A stretch of DNA of 64,000 nt from Leifsonia xyli (lineage in GTDB: Bacteria > Actinomycetota > Actinomycetes > Actinomycetales > Microbacteriaceae): the NCBI GenBank assembly GCA_001647635.1, contig CP014761.1, forward strand, positions 2,170,001-2,234,000. Reading direction: 5' to 3'. Below the pieces are notes generated by a model. The model was given only the letters and a program-made list of their open reading frames with translations, did not search any database and was not told where the DNA came from. The translations under genes and the position numbers were made by a program. Position 1 is the stretch's first letter; each line of letters opens with the position of its first letter. Shown here piece after piece: positions 36,075-44,090 of this stretch.

Positions 36075-36761
36075 TCAGCCGCGCAGGGCGACCCACTCCG
36101 GCCGCAGGCGCTCGACGCCGTCGAGGATGAGGTCGAGCCCGGTCTCGAACTCCTCGTCGTAGTCGTACCCGGCGCTGCCCAGTTCGGAGACGACCTCGAG
36201 CAGGTGCGGGAACATCGCCGCGAGCTCGGGCGGCGTGGCCTCGAGCTTCTCGGCCGCGGCCTCCCCGGACTCCTCGGCCGTCGCGAACGGCAGCGTCTTC
36301 TCCTGCAGCGCGAAGCCGTAGACGTAGGCGTCGAGCATCGACGTGACGTGAACGGTCGTGCGGAACGAGAAGCCGGCGTTGCGCAGGCAGCCCATCATCG
36401 CGTTGTGCTGCCGCAGGTTGGCGAAGCCGGGACGCATCCGCCCCTCCATCAGGCCGACGGCCCAGCGGTGGCGCAGCATCGCGCCGCGCAGCGAGATCGA
36501 GCGGCGGCGCACCGCCTCACGCCACGGCAGCTCCGGCTCGGGCGCCTGCACCTCTGCCCAGACGCTGTCGACCATGCCGTCGATCAGCTCCTCCTTGTTG
36601 GCCACGTGCTTGTACAGCGCCATCGGGACGACGCCGAGCCGCTGGGCGAGCGTGCGCATGCTGAGGCCGTCGAGGCCGTCGGCGTCGGCGAGCTCGATGG
36701 CGGTCCGGACGACACGCTCGACGGTCAGCGTCCGGCGCGGCGCCGACGAGGGGCTTGACAT
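36075..36761 (-). CDS. TetR-family transcriptional regulator (TetR_C_1 type)
   Basis: 228 residues. The N-terminal helix-turn-helix is typical (VVRTAIELADADGLDGLSMR, then LAQRLGVVPMALYKHV, about 17-53), followed by an all-helical ligand domain. It is divergent from the DUF4386 membrane protein gene. Two copies of AGGTGTAC-N3-GTACACC(T) lie in the 72-bp gap; one begins a single base upstream of this gene's start codon, so autorepression is very likely. Confidence 0.9.
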   Translation of the reverse strand: MSSPSSAPRRTLTVERVVRTAIELADADGLDGLSMRTLAQRLGVVPMALYKHVANKEELIDGMVDSVWAEVQAPEPELPWREAVRRRSISLRGAMLRHRWAVGLMEGRMRPGFANLRQHNAMMGCLRNAGFSFRTTVHVTSMLDAYVYGFALQEKTLPFATAEESGEAAAEKLEATPPELAAMFPHLLEVVSELGSAGYDYDEEFETGLDLILDGVERLRPEWVALRG

Positions 36762-36778
36762 GGTGTACAGCGTACACC
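36762..36778. promoter_or_regulatory. TetR operator copy 1
   Basis: GGTGTAC-AGC-GTACACC, perfect 7-bp arms around a 3-bp centre, begins directly upstream of the TetR start codon (36761). Binding would block transcription or translation start of the repressor gene. Confidence 0.7.
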
Positions 36779-36794
36779 TATCGTCGGAGCCAGC

Positions 36795-36813
36795 AGGTGT
36801 ACGCCGTACACCT
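36795..36813. promoter_or_regulatory. TetR operator copy 2
   Basis: AGGTGTAC-GCC-GTACACCT, perfect 8-bp arms, lies 21 bp before the DUF4386 start and shares both arms with copy 1. The centres are 34 bp apart, about three helical turns, so two dimers could bind on the same face. Confidence 0.7.
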
Positions 36814-36833
36814 CATCCCGAAAGGATCCGATC

Positions 36834-37529
36834 ATGGACGACGACCGTCGCCGCTCCCTCGCCACCGGCGTGCTCTTCCTCCTGACTTTCGCCACCTCCA
36901 TCCCCGGCGCGCTGCTCTACGGGCCGGTGCTGAGCGACCCCGGCTTCGTGGGGCGCCACGCCGGATCGGGGTCGGTGCTCGCCGGCGCGCTGCTCGAGAT
37001 CGCGCTCATCATCGCCAACCTGGGCACCGCGTTAGTCCTCTACCCGATGCTGCGGCGCACGACTCCGTCGCTCGCGCTCGCGTACGTCGTCGCCCGCGTC
37101 ATGGAGTCGACGCTGATCGCCGTCGGCATCCTGAGCCTGCTCACCGTGGTCACCCTGCAGCAGGACGGCGTCGCCGGTGCCGGCCCGGTGGCGTCCGCGC
37201 TCGTGGCGCTGCACGGCTGGACCTTCCTGCTCGGCCCCGGCTTCGTCGTCGGGCTCGGCAACGGGCTGATTCTCGGCTGCGCGCTGTACCGCTCGGGCCT
37301 GGTGCCGCGCGGCTGGGCGGTGCTCGGGATGGTCGCCGGTCCGCTCGTGTCGCTGTCCGGAGTCGCGGTACTGCTCGGCGCGTACGGCCAGGTGTCGCCG
37401 TGGTCGGCGCTGCTGACACTGCCGGAGGTGGTGTGGGAGCTGTTCCTCGGCGCCTACCTCACGGTGCACGGTTTCCGCCGGGCCGCGGCGAGCGCCGGCG
37501 CGACGCTCAGAGCCCGAGCGACTTCTTGA
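36834..37529 (+). CDS. DUF4386 membrane protein
   Basis: 231 residues with six or seven hydrophobic helices. LATGVLFLLTFATSIPGALLY at the start, the YVVARVMEST segment near 83-92 and LPEVVWELFLG near the end match DUF4386 proteins. These are uncharacterised and often paired with TetR regulators, as here. Its 3' end overlaps the 3' end of csrA by 23 bp (converging genes). Confidence 0.85.
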   Translation: MDDDRRRSLATGVLFLLTFATSIPGALLYGPVLSDPGFVGRHAGSGSVLAGALLEIALIIANLGTALVLYPMLRRTTPSLALAYVVARVMESTLIAVGILSLLTVVTLQQDGVAGAGPVASALVALHGWTFLLGPGFVVGLGNGLILGCALYRSGLVPRGWAVLGMVAGPLVSLSGVAVLLGAYGQVSPWSALLTLPEVVWELFLGAYLTVHGFRRAAASAGATLRARATS

Positions 37530-37743
37530 TGAGCGCCTCGGCGTCGTCGGTGCCCGCGGCGCGCTCGGTCGCCTCCTGATTGGCCTCGGTGACGGCCTTG
37601 ACGACCTCGTCGCGCTGGATGCGGATGCCACGCGGCGCGTCGATGCCGATGCGGACGCCGTCCCCACGCGCATCGAGGATCGTCACGACGATGTCGTCGC
37701 CGATGAGCACCCGCTCCCCCGCCTTGCGCGTCAGTACCAGCAT
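37507..37743 (-). CDS. csrA: Carbon storage regulator CsrA
   Basis: 78 residues, with the canonical start LVLTRKAGERVLIGDDIVVTIL and the RNA-binding second face RIGIDAPRGIRIQRDEV. The C-terminal 20 residues extend the usual 60-residue core. CsrA binds GGA-containing leaders and, in flagellated bacteria, controls flagellin translation, antagonised by FliW. It is the last gene of the fliO-to-flhA operon, 9 bp after a hypothetical gene, which links it to motility. FliW and flagellin genes are not in this window. Confidence 0.95.
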   Translation of the reverse strand: MLVLTRKAGERVLIGDDIVVTILDARGDGVRIGIDAPRGIRIQRDEVVKAVTEANQEATERAAGTDDAEALIKKSLGL

Positions 37744-37752
37744 CGTCCCAGC

Positions 37753-38460
37753 CTATCCGGCGGGCGGCGCCTCCAGCCAGAGGACGGGCAGACCGAGAGC
37801 GTGGACGGAGTCGGGGGAGACGGTGAGGGAGGCTCCGGTGGCGACGATCGCGTCCACCGCGAGCACCGCATCCACCGCCTCCACCCAGAGCGCGGTGTCG
37901 TCGTGCTTGCGCGAGACATCGACCACGACCCAGACCTGATCCGGGGCGGTCGCGGCGAGATCGGCCGCCACGTCGGGGACGGACGCGGGGCCCGCGAGGG
38001 GGAACGCGGCGACGATCGGGATCTCGCGGCGGACGCCGTCCGCCCGGGCGGCGAGGGCGTCGCGCCGGTCGGCGACGGCCTGCACCTCGGCGTTCGCGTC
38101 GGCGGAGGCAGCGAGGATGCGCGCGGCCTCGTGCACGTCGCCGCCGAGGCCGACGACCAGGGTGAGGTCGCCGCGACCCCGGAGGCGGGCCGGCGGCGGG
38201 CCAACCGGGCGGGGCACGTCGGGGACCACCTGATCGAGTGGTGACAGCTGGTCGCCGCCCGGCTCGGATTCGAGCCACGGCTCACCACCAGCCGAGGTGA
38301 AGGGAGTGGACGGGACTGTCACCGCCAGTTCAGGCGCGTCGACCGCACGCACGAGGTCGTCCAGCACCGCCTGGAACGCCAGCGACGACGTCGACACCGC
38401 CGGCAGCACCTCCTCCTCGGCGCCGCCGCCCAGCCACTCAGGCCGCGATCGACTCCGCAC
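37753..38460 (-). CDS. Hypothetical protein between flhA and csrA (235 aa)
   Basis: 235 residues from a GTG that overlaps the flhA stop by 23 bp. No P-loop is present. The C-terminal half (about 95-235) has a Rossmann-like rhythm: DLTLVVGLGGDVHEAARIL, PDQVWVVVDVSRKHDD and ALGLPVLWLEAPP. The position is one where other bacteria carry flhF, so a degenerate relative of the FlhF GTPase domain is possible but unproven. A 54-bp repeat (38235-38288) lies in frame in the N-terminal region. Cotranscription with flhA and csrA suggests a flagellar role. Confidence 0.65.
   Translation of the reverse strand: MRSRSRPEWLGGGAEEEVLPAVSTSSLAFQAVLDDLVRAVDAPELAVTVPSTPFTSAGGEPWLESEPGGDQLSPLDQVVPDVPRPVGPPPARLRGRGDLTLVVGLGGDVHEAARILAASADANAEVQAVADRRDALAARADGVRREIPIVAAFPLAGPASVPDVAADLAATAPDQVWVVVDVSRKHDDTALWVEAVDAVLAVDAIVATGASLTVSPDSVHALGLPVLWLEAPPAG
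38235..38288 (-). repeat. 54-bp dispersed repeat, in frame inside the hypothetical gene
   Basis: The same length and ends as the element at 23359-23412 (first 22 bases identical but for one, last 11 identical), with a different middle. On the coding strand it adds about 18 residues beginning GEP and ending GDQLSPL. The GTGGTGA/TCACCAC termini form an inverted repeat. Confidence 0.7.
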
Positions 38461-40495
38461 CGCGGACCACCCCCACGGTCTCGATCGCCGCCTGCACGGC
38501 CGTCACCTCCTGGTACGACAGCACCGCGAGTCCCGCGATCTGCCCCGCGACGAGCCGCCGGATCGCCGGACGCAGCGCCGGCGCGCACACCAGCACCGCC
38601 GTCACCCCGGCGTCGTCGAGCCGCCCGGCCGTGTCGCGGATGGATGCCAGCACCGCCTCCAGCCGCACGGGGTCGAGCACGATCTGGGTGCCGTTCTCGG
38701 ACGGCCGCAGCCCCTCGAGCATCGACTGCTCCAGCCCCGGGTCGATCATGATGACACGCAGCGTCCCGGCGTCGAGGTGCGGCGCGACGACCGCGGGCCC
38801 GAGCGCCGACCGCGCCGCCTCCACGAGCCCCTCCGGGTCGTTCGACAGCTTCGCCCGCAGGGTGAGCGCCTCGAGGATGCGCGGCAGGTCGTTGATCGGC
38901 ACCTGCTCCGCGAGCAGCCCCTGCAGCACCCGTTGCACCTCGGCGAGCGAGAGCAGGTTCGGGACGAGCTCCTCCACCGCGGGCGGGTTCACCTGCTTGA
39001 CGCCCTCGGTGAGCAGGCGGACGTCTTCTCGGGTGAGCAGGCGTCCGGCGTTCGACGTGATGATCGACGACAGGTGCGTGATGAGCACCGAGACGCGGTC
39101 GATGACCGTCGCGCCGCCGAGTTCGGCGCTGTGCCGCATCTCCGAGGGAATCCATTTCGCGGGCAGCCCGAACACCGGCTCCACCGTGGGCGTACCCGGC
39201 AGGTTGTCGAGTGCGTCGCCGAGGGCGAGCACGCGGCCGGACGGCGCCTGGCCGCGTCCGGCCTCCACGCCCGCGATCTTGATGACGTAGGTCGCCGGCG
39301 GCAGCTCGGCGCTGTCGCGGGTGCGCACCGGCGGGACGATGATGCCGAGCTCCAGCGCGATCTTCCGCCGCAGCGCCCGCACTCGGGCGAGCAGGTCGTC
39401 CGACGCACCGCTCACGATGTCGACCAGGTCCGGCGCCAGCGTGATCTCGAGGGCGTGGACGCGCATCTGCTCGATGAGGTCTTCCGTCGTCTCGTTCTTG
39501 GTGGCGCTGGCCACCGCGTTCTTCGCGGCCTCCGCCTTCTTCTGGGCGGCCTGCGCGGTCTTGATCCGCTGCGAGGCGAGGATGAGGAACGCCCCGACGA
39601 GCACGAACGGGATGGGCGGCATGCCGGGGATGAGCGCGAGCACGATCGCGGCGCATCCCGCGATCATCAGTGCGTTGCGCGACTGGCTGAGCTGGTTGCT
39701 GGCGGTCGTGCCCATCTCGGACTCGGCGTTGGACCGGGTCACGATCATGCCGGTCGAGACCGCCATGAGCAGCGCCGGGATCTGGGACACCAGGCCGTCG
39801 CCGATGGTCAGCAGCGTGTAGTGGCTGACCGCGTCGGCGATGTCCATGCCGCGCTGGATCATGCCGATCGCGATGCCGCCGACCACGTTGATGATGATGA
39901 TCAGGATGCCCGCGATCGCGTCGCCCTTGACGAACTTCGAGGCGCCGTCCATCGCGCCGTAGAAGTCAGCCTCGGCCGACACCTCGGCGCGGCGGGCGCG
40001 GGCCTGCTCCTCGGTGATAAGGCCGGCGTTCAGGTCGGCGTCGATCGCCATCTGCTTGCCCGGCATGGCGTCGAGGGTGAACCGCGCCCCGACCTCGGCC
40101 ACGCGCTCGGCGCCCTTGGTGACCACGATGAACTGGATGACGACGAGGATGAGGAACACCACCGCGCCGATGATGATCGACCCGCCCACGGCGACATGAC
40201 CGAACGCCTGGATGACCTGACCGGCGAATCCGTCCCCCAGCACCAGGCGCGTGGACGCGACGTTGAGCCCCAGTCGGAACAGCGTCGCCACGAGGAGCAG
40301 CGACGGGAAGACGGAGAAGTCGAGCGGCTTCTTGACGAACATCGTGGTGAGCAGGATGACCAGCGCCAGCATGATGTTGACGATGATGAGGAGGTCGAGG
40401 ATCCAGGCGGGCACCGGCACGACCAGCAGCATGATGATGCCGACGACGCCGATCGGCACCGCGATCTTCGCGGCGAGACCCTTGTTCTGCTTCAC
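38438..40495 (-). CDS. flhA: Flagellar export gate protein FlhA
   Basis: 685 residues, the family length. About eight N-terminal membrane helices, with the FHIPEP-type region reading PLDFSVFPSLLLVATLFRLGLNVASTR (about 57-83), and a soluble C-terminal domain starting near residue 330. FlhA forms the nonameric ring that receives substrate-chaperone complexes. The start overlaps the flhB stop by 4 bp. Expressed from the fliO promoter. Confidence 0.97.
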   Translation of the reverse strand: MKQNKGLAAKIAVPIGVVGIIMLLVVPVPAWILDLLIIVNIMLALVILLTTMFVKKPLDFSVFPSLLLVATLFRLGLNVASTRLVLGDGFAGQVIQAFGHVAVGGSIIIGAVVFLILVVIQFIVVTKGAERVAEVGARFTLDAMPGKQMAIDADLNAGLITEEQARARRAEVSAEADFYGAMDGASKFVKGDAIAGILIIIINVVGGIAIGMIQRGMDIADAVSHYTLLTIGDGLVSQIPALLMAVSTGMIVTRSNAESEMGTTASNQLSQSRNALMIAGCAAIVLALIPGMPPIPFVLVGAFLILASQRIKTAQAAQKKAEAAKNAVASATKNETTEDLIEQMRVHALEITLAPDLVDIVSGASDDLLARVRALRRKIALELGIIVPPVRTRDSAELPPATYVIKIAGVEAGRGQAPSGRVLALGDALDNLPGTPTVEPVFGLPAKWIPSEMRHSAELGGATVIDRVSVLITHLSSIITSNAGRLLTREDVRLLTEGVKQVNPPAVEELVPNLLSLAEVQRVLQGLLAEQVPINDLPRILEALTLRAKLSNDPEGLVEAARSALGPAVVAPHLDAGTLRVIMIDPGLEQSMLEGLRPSENGTQIVLDPVRLEAVLASIRDTAGRLDDAGVTAVLVCAPALRPAIRRLVAGQIAGLAVLSYQEVTAVQAAIETVGVVRGAESIAA

Positions 40496-41583
40496 GACAG
40501 CCCTCCCAGCTGGGGACGCATGGTGTGGATTCCGGCGGACGAGCCGCGCTTCTTGAGCGACATCACGAAGGCGAGCACCCGCGCCACGGCGTTGTAGAGC
40601 TCGACGGGGATCTCGTCCCCGATCTCGCAGCCGGCGTGCAGCGCCCGCGCGAGCGGGATGTCCTTGACGATCGGCACGCGCTCCTCCTCCGCCTTCTCGC
40701 GGATGCGCAGCGCGATCGCGCCCGCGCCCTTCGCGACGACGCGCGGCGCCGACTTGCCCGGCTCGTACTTCACGGCGACGGCGATGTGGGTCGGGTTCAC
40801 GAGCACGACATCCGAGCCTCCGATCGCGGCGATCATGCGGTTGCGGCTCATCGCCAGCTGGCGGGAGCGCCGCTGCGAGCGCACCAGCGGGTCGCCCTCG
40901 GTGTTCTTGTTCTCGTCGCGGACTTCCTGCTTGCTCATGCGCGTGTGCTTGCGGTTGCGGCGCATCACGACGAGCACGTCGAGCCCGGCCAGCACGAGTC
41001 CGGCGCCCACCGCCGCCTGCAACAGCCCCGCGGTGCCGCCGGAGGCGGCGGACAGCAGCGACGCGAGCGGCATGGAGCCGGAGGTCAGCAGCACCGGCAT
41101 CAGGCCCTGCACGACGAGGTACAGCCCGACCGCGACCACCGCCGACTTGAGCAGTGTCTTCGCGCCCTCCCAGAGCGCGCGCATCCCGAACACCCGGCTG
41201 AGCCCCTGGACCAGGTTGAACTGCTCGTACTTGCCCTCGAGCTTCTTGAAGTGGATGCCGCCCTGCACCGCCGCCGCGCCCACCACCGCGAGCGCACCCA
41301 CGGCGAGCAGCGGTCCGATGGTCGCCATGATGCTGCCGAAGCCGTCTCCGAGGGCGGCGACCGCCTTGGCGGGGTCCGGGCTCTCGATCACCGAGCGCAC
41401 CGAGAACAGCTGGTCGATCGCCGCAGTGGTCCCCTGCTGCAACGTGAACGGGAGCATGACCGCCGCGGCGCCGACGCCGACCCAGGCGGTGAGGTCCATC
41501 GACTTGGAGAGACGGCCCTTGGAGCGGGCCTCCTTCATCCGCTTGTCGGTCGCCTTCTCGGTGCGTTCCTGCGCGTCGCTCAT
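40492..41583 (-). CDS. flhB: Flagellar export switch protein FlhB
   Basis: 363 residues from the ATG at 41583. ERTEKATDKRMKEARSKGRLSKS at the N-terminus, four membrane helices, and the autocleavage motif NPTH at 263-266 in the cytoplasmic domain show an active substrate-specificity switch. Overlaps of 4 bp with fliR and flhA place it in one operon. It interacts with FliK, encoded in block B. Confidence 0.97.
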   Translation of the reverse strand: MSDAQERTEKATDKRMKEARSKGRLSKSMDLTAWVGVGAAAVMLPFTLQQGTTAAIDQLFSVRSVIESPDPAKAVAALGDGFGSIMATIGPLLAVGALAVVGAAAVQGGIHFKKLEGKYEQFNLVQGLSRVFGMRALWEGAKTLLKSAVVAVGLYLVVQGLMPVLLTSGSMPLASLLSAASGGTAGLLQAAVGAGLVLAGLDVLVVMRRNRKHTRMSKQEVRDENKNTEGDPLVRSQRRSRQLAMSRNRMIAAIGGSDVVLVNPTHIAVAVKYEPGKSAPRVVAKGAGAIALRIREKAEEERVPIVKDIPLARALHAGCEIGDEIPVELYNAVARVLAFVMSLKKRGSSAGIHTMRPQLGGLS

Positions 41584-42341
41584 CGGCCCACCCCCAGCAT
41601 GGTCTTGACGGCGGTGTCGGTGAGCCCCGAGACGACGCCGGGCAGCGCGACGAACACGATCGCCGAGAGCACGACGGTCAGCATGATCTTGAGTGGGAAG
41701 CCGAGCGAGAACGCGTTGAGCGCGGGCGCCACGCGGGTGAGGAGGCCGAGGCCGACATCCGCCAGGAACAGGACGACGATCAGGGGCCCGGCGATCTGCA
41801 GCGCCGCGAGGAACATCTGGGTGACCCCGTTCACCATCTCCTTCGCCGGGTCGGCCATGCTGAGCGCGGAGGCGAGCGGGATGGCGTCGAACGACCGCAC
41901 GAGTCCGCCGATGATGAGCTGGTAGCCGCCCGATGCGAACAGCAGCGCGAGCGCGGTGAGCTGGAACATCCGGGTGAACTGCGCGCCGTTGATCATGGCC
42001 TGCGGGTCGAACGCCTGCGCGAGCTGGAACCCGCCGAACAGGTCGATGAAGCTGCCCGCCGACTGGATGGCCGCGAACACGAGGAAGACGAGGAACCCGA
42101 GGGTCGCCCCGACCGCGAGCTCGCGCACGAGGTCCAGCAGGAACGCCCCCGTGTCGCCCGAGTGGTAGCCGGAGCCGACGCGGGGCGCGACCGCGATCGC
42201 GAGGCCGATCGCGAGCATCCCCTTCACTTGAGCCGGGAACCCGTTGTACGAGAAGGGCGGCGCGATGACGAGGAACGCCACCATCCGCAGCGACGCGAGC
42301 GCCACGGCCTCGATGGCCGCGATGTCGATGGGGATGTTCAT
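41580..42341 (-). CDS. fliR: Flagellar export protein FliR
   Basis: 253 residues, hydrophobic throughout, with about six helices. The conserved RMVAFLVIAPPFSYNGFPAQVKGMLAIGL block lies near 19-47 and FQLAQAFDPQA near 104-114. FliR joins FliP and FliQ in the export-gate core. The start overlaps fliQ by one base and the end overlaps flhB by 4 bp. Confidence 0.95.
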   Translation of the reverse strand: MNIPIDIAAIEAVALASLRMVAFLVIAPPFSYNGFPAQVKGMLAIGLAIAVAPRVGSGYHSGDTGAFLLDLVRELAVGATLGFLVFLVFAAIQSAGSFIDLFGGFQLAQAFDPQAMINGAQFTRMFQLTALALLFASGGYQLIIGGLVRSFDAIPLASALSMADPAKEMVNGVTQMFLAALQIAGPLIVVLFLADVGLGLLTRVAPALNAFSLGFPLKIMLTVVLSAIVFVALPGVVSGLTDTAVKTMLGVGR

Positions 42342-42616
42342 CACCCACCGCCCAGGAGCAGGGGGATCTTGTCGAACAGCACGTGCGTGAAGGAGACCAG
42401 CTCGGAGATCATCCACTGGCCGCAGATGATGAGCGCCACCGCGACCGCCGCGGCCTTCGGCACGAACGAGAGCGTGACCTCCTGGATCTGCGTGATCGAC
42501 TGCACGAGCGAGATCGCGAAGCCGACGACCAGCGCCGTGACGACGATCGGCGCGGCCAGCTTCGCGGTGACCATGAGTCCCTGCATGGCGATGTCGAGGA
42601 CGGCGGACGGGTTCAT
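42341..42616 (-). CDS. fliQ: Flagellar export protein FliQ
   Basis: 91 residues with two membrane hairpin helices, including the conserved FAISLVQSITQIQEVTLSFVPK block near 33-54. The length and pattern are those of FliQ. It overlaps fliP by 4 bp and fliR by one base. Confidence 0.95.
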   Translation of the reverse strand: MNPSAVLDIAMQGLMVTAKLAAPIVVTALVVGFAISLVQSITQIQEVTLSFVPKAAAVAVALIICGQWMISELVSFTHVLFDKIPLLLGGG

Positions 42617-43440
42617 CCGCTGCTCCCGTAACTCGTGATCAGGCTCTGGATGATGAGCCCCCAGCCGTCGACCAGCACGAAGAGCAGGATCTTGAACGGC
42701 AGCGAGATCATCACCGGCGGAAGCATCATCATGCCCATCGACATCAGCGCCGCGGACACCACCATGTCGATGACGAGGAACGGCACGAAGATGACGAAGC
42801 CGATGATGAACGCGGCGCGCAGCTCCGAGATCATGAACGCCGGGATGAGCGTGAGCATCGGGACGCTGTTGACGTTCTCCGGGTTCGGGCGACCGGCGGC
42901 GCGCGTCATGAGCGCGATGTCCTCCTCGCGGGTGTGCGCCGCCATGAAGTGCCGGAGCGGTCCCTCGGCGGCGTGCACCGCGCCGGTGAAGTCGATGTGG
43001 CCGGCCAGGTAGGGCTGCACGGCCGAGTTGTTGATGTCCACCAGCACCGGGCTCATGATGAACAGGCTCAGGAACAGGGCGAGGCCGGCGAGCACCTGGT
43101 TGGGCGGGATGGACGGAAGCGCGAGCGCGTTCCGGGTGATCGCGAGCACCACGAAGATCTTGGTGAACGACGACATCATCAGCAGCAGCGCCGGCGCCAC
43201 CGACAGGACGGTGATTCCGACGAGGGTGAGGATGGCCGCGTTGGGCGTGCCGTTCGGGCCGTTGATGTCGACCGTGATGCCGCCGGTGCCCCCGGGACCG
43301 GCCGGGCCGGACGGAGTCGGGACGGGCGTGGGGACGGCGTGGGCGGCGTTCGCGCCGAGCAGCACGATCGCGACGGCGACCACGGCCACGAGCGCGCCGG
43401 CGACGGCCAGACGGGGAAGCCTCCCCGTTCCCGCCGTCAC
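42613..43440 (-). CDS. fliP: Flagellar export protein FliP
   Basis: 275 residues from a GTG overlapping the fliO stop (GTGA). A cleavable signal sequence (about 1-35) is followed by a Pro/Gly-rich linker and the FliP core: MMSSFTKIFVVLAITRNAL near 92-110, PNQVLAGLALFLSLFIMSPV near 116-135, and IPAFMISELRAAFIIGFVIFVPFLVIDMVV near 200-229. FliP forms the pentameric gate ring. The export apparatus order fliO-P-Q-R-flhB-flhA is preserved. Confidence 0.96.
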   Translation of the reverse strand: MTAGTGRLPRLAVAGALVAVVAVAIVLLGANAAHAVPTPVPTPSGPAGPGGTGGITVDINGPNGTPNAAILTLVGITVLSVAPALLLMMSSFTKIFVVLAITRNALALPSIPPNQVLAGLALFLSLFIMSPVLVDINNSAVQPYLAGHIDFTGAVHAAEGPLRHFMAAHTREEDIALMTRAAGRPNPENVNSVPMLTLIPAFMISELRAAFIIGFVIFVPFLVIDMVVSAALMSMGMMMLPPVMISLPFKILLFVLVDGWGLIIQSLITSYGSSG

Positions 43441-43949
43441 TTCTTGTGCCGCACCGCCGAACTCGCCTGCCGCCAGGTGGCCGGGGACAGGATCGAGCCT
43501 TTGAGTGCCTCGTCGAAGAGCGAGGCGCGTCCCTGCGCCGTGAGGAAGTCGGCATCCTGCCTGGTGGTCGTGGTGGTGCTGGTGCTGCTGCTCGCGGTGA
43601 TCGCGGGTGCGTCGTCCGTCCCGGTGCGGGCCTCGGTCTGCACCTCGGCCGCGGCCTCGGGCACGCGGACGAGCGGGGTGACGTCCGCATCCTGCGGACG
43701 GTCGGAGGTGTGGAGCACGGACACCTGGCGCTCGGTCACGCCGAGCACGAACCGGTTGCCGTCCACATCCACGACGACCACCGACGCCTTCGGCCCGACA
43801 CCCTGCCGCCCGACGACGGTCACCGCGTTGCCGCGGCGCCTCCGCGCGGAGGTGCGCCCCTTGGTGACGCGACGCTGCACGAACCACAGCAGCGCCACCA
43901 TCACGCCGAGCACGACGAGCACGCGCAGGGCGATGAACAGGGTCTCCAC
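43437..43949 (-). CDS. fliO: Flagellar protein FliO
   Basis: 170 residues from GTG 43949; reading further upstream would cross the sigma-28 promoter. One N-terminal membrane helix (about 3-24), a basic stretch RRRRGNAV, and the small FliO beta domain (VVDVDGNRFVLGVTERQVSVLH, about 60-80) precede a low-complexity Thr/Ser tail and a conserved C-terminus. FliO assists assembly of the FliP ring. First gene of the export operon. Confidence 0.88.
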   Translation of the reverse strand: METLFIALRVLVVLGVMVALLWFVQRRVTKGRTSARRRRGNAVTVVGRQGVGPKASVVVVDVDGNRFVLGVTERQVSVLHTSDRPQDADVTPLVRVPEAAAEVQTEARTGTDDAPAITASSSTSTTTTTRQDADFLTAQGRASLFDEALKGSILSPATWRQASSAVRHKK

Positions 43950-43957
43950 GAAGCCCT

Positions 43958-43984
43958 CTATCGGCCGGTGCGCCCGTGCCGTTA
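43958..43984 (-). promoter_or_regulatory. Sigma-28-type flagellar promoter before fliO
   Basis: On the minus strand, TAAC (43984-43981), a 15-bp spacer and GCCGATAG (43965-43958) match the FliA/sigma-28 pattern TAAA-N15-GCCGATAA. The -10 element ends 8 bp before the GTG of fliO, so the transcript would have almost no leader. Two more sites of the same form lie at 46451-46477 and 46506-46532. Confidence 0.75.
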
Positions 43985-44000
43985 GCGCGTTCCCACACGC

Positions 44001-44056
44001 GAAGTGCAGCTTGTCGCGCATCGCTCCGGCGCGTCGTCCGCAACTACCTGCACTTC
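44001..44056. repeat. 56-bp palindromic dispersed repeat (copy 1)
   Basis: Begins GAAGTGCAGCTTGTCGCG and ends CGCAACTACCTGCACTTC, so the outer 9 bp are perfect inverted repeats. A second copy of the same length is at 57550-57605, with 17 of the first 18 and 15 of the last 18 bases shared and a different middle. It lies between fliO and the SUMF1-like gene and could form a hairpin. Confidence 0.65.
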
Positions 44057-44090
44057 ACGGGAGATGGGAGAACCGTGACAGGCTGGAGAG

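Noticed and set aside
43437..44021. Longer FliO start at 44021
   Set aside because: It would place the sigma-28 promoter and part of the 56-bp repeat inside the coding region; GTG 43949 just after the promoter is better.
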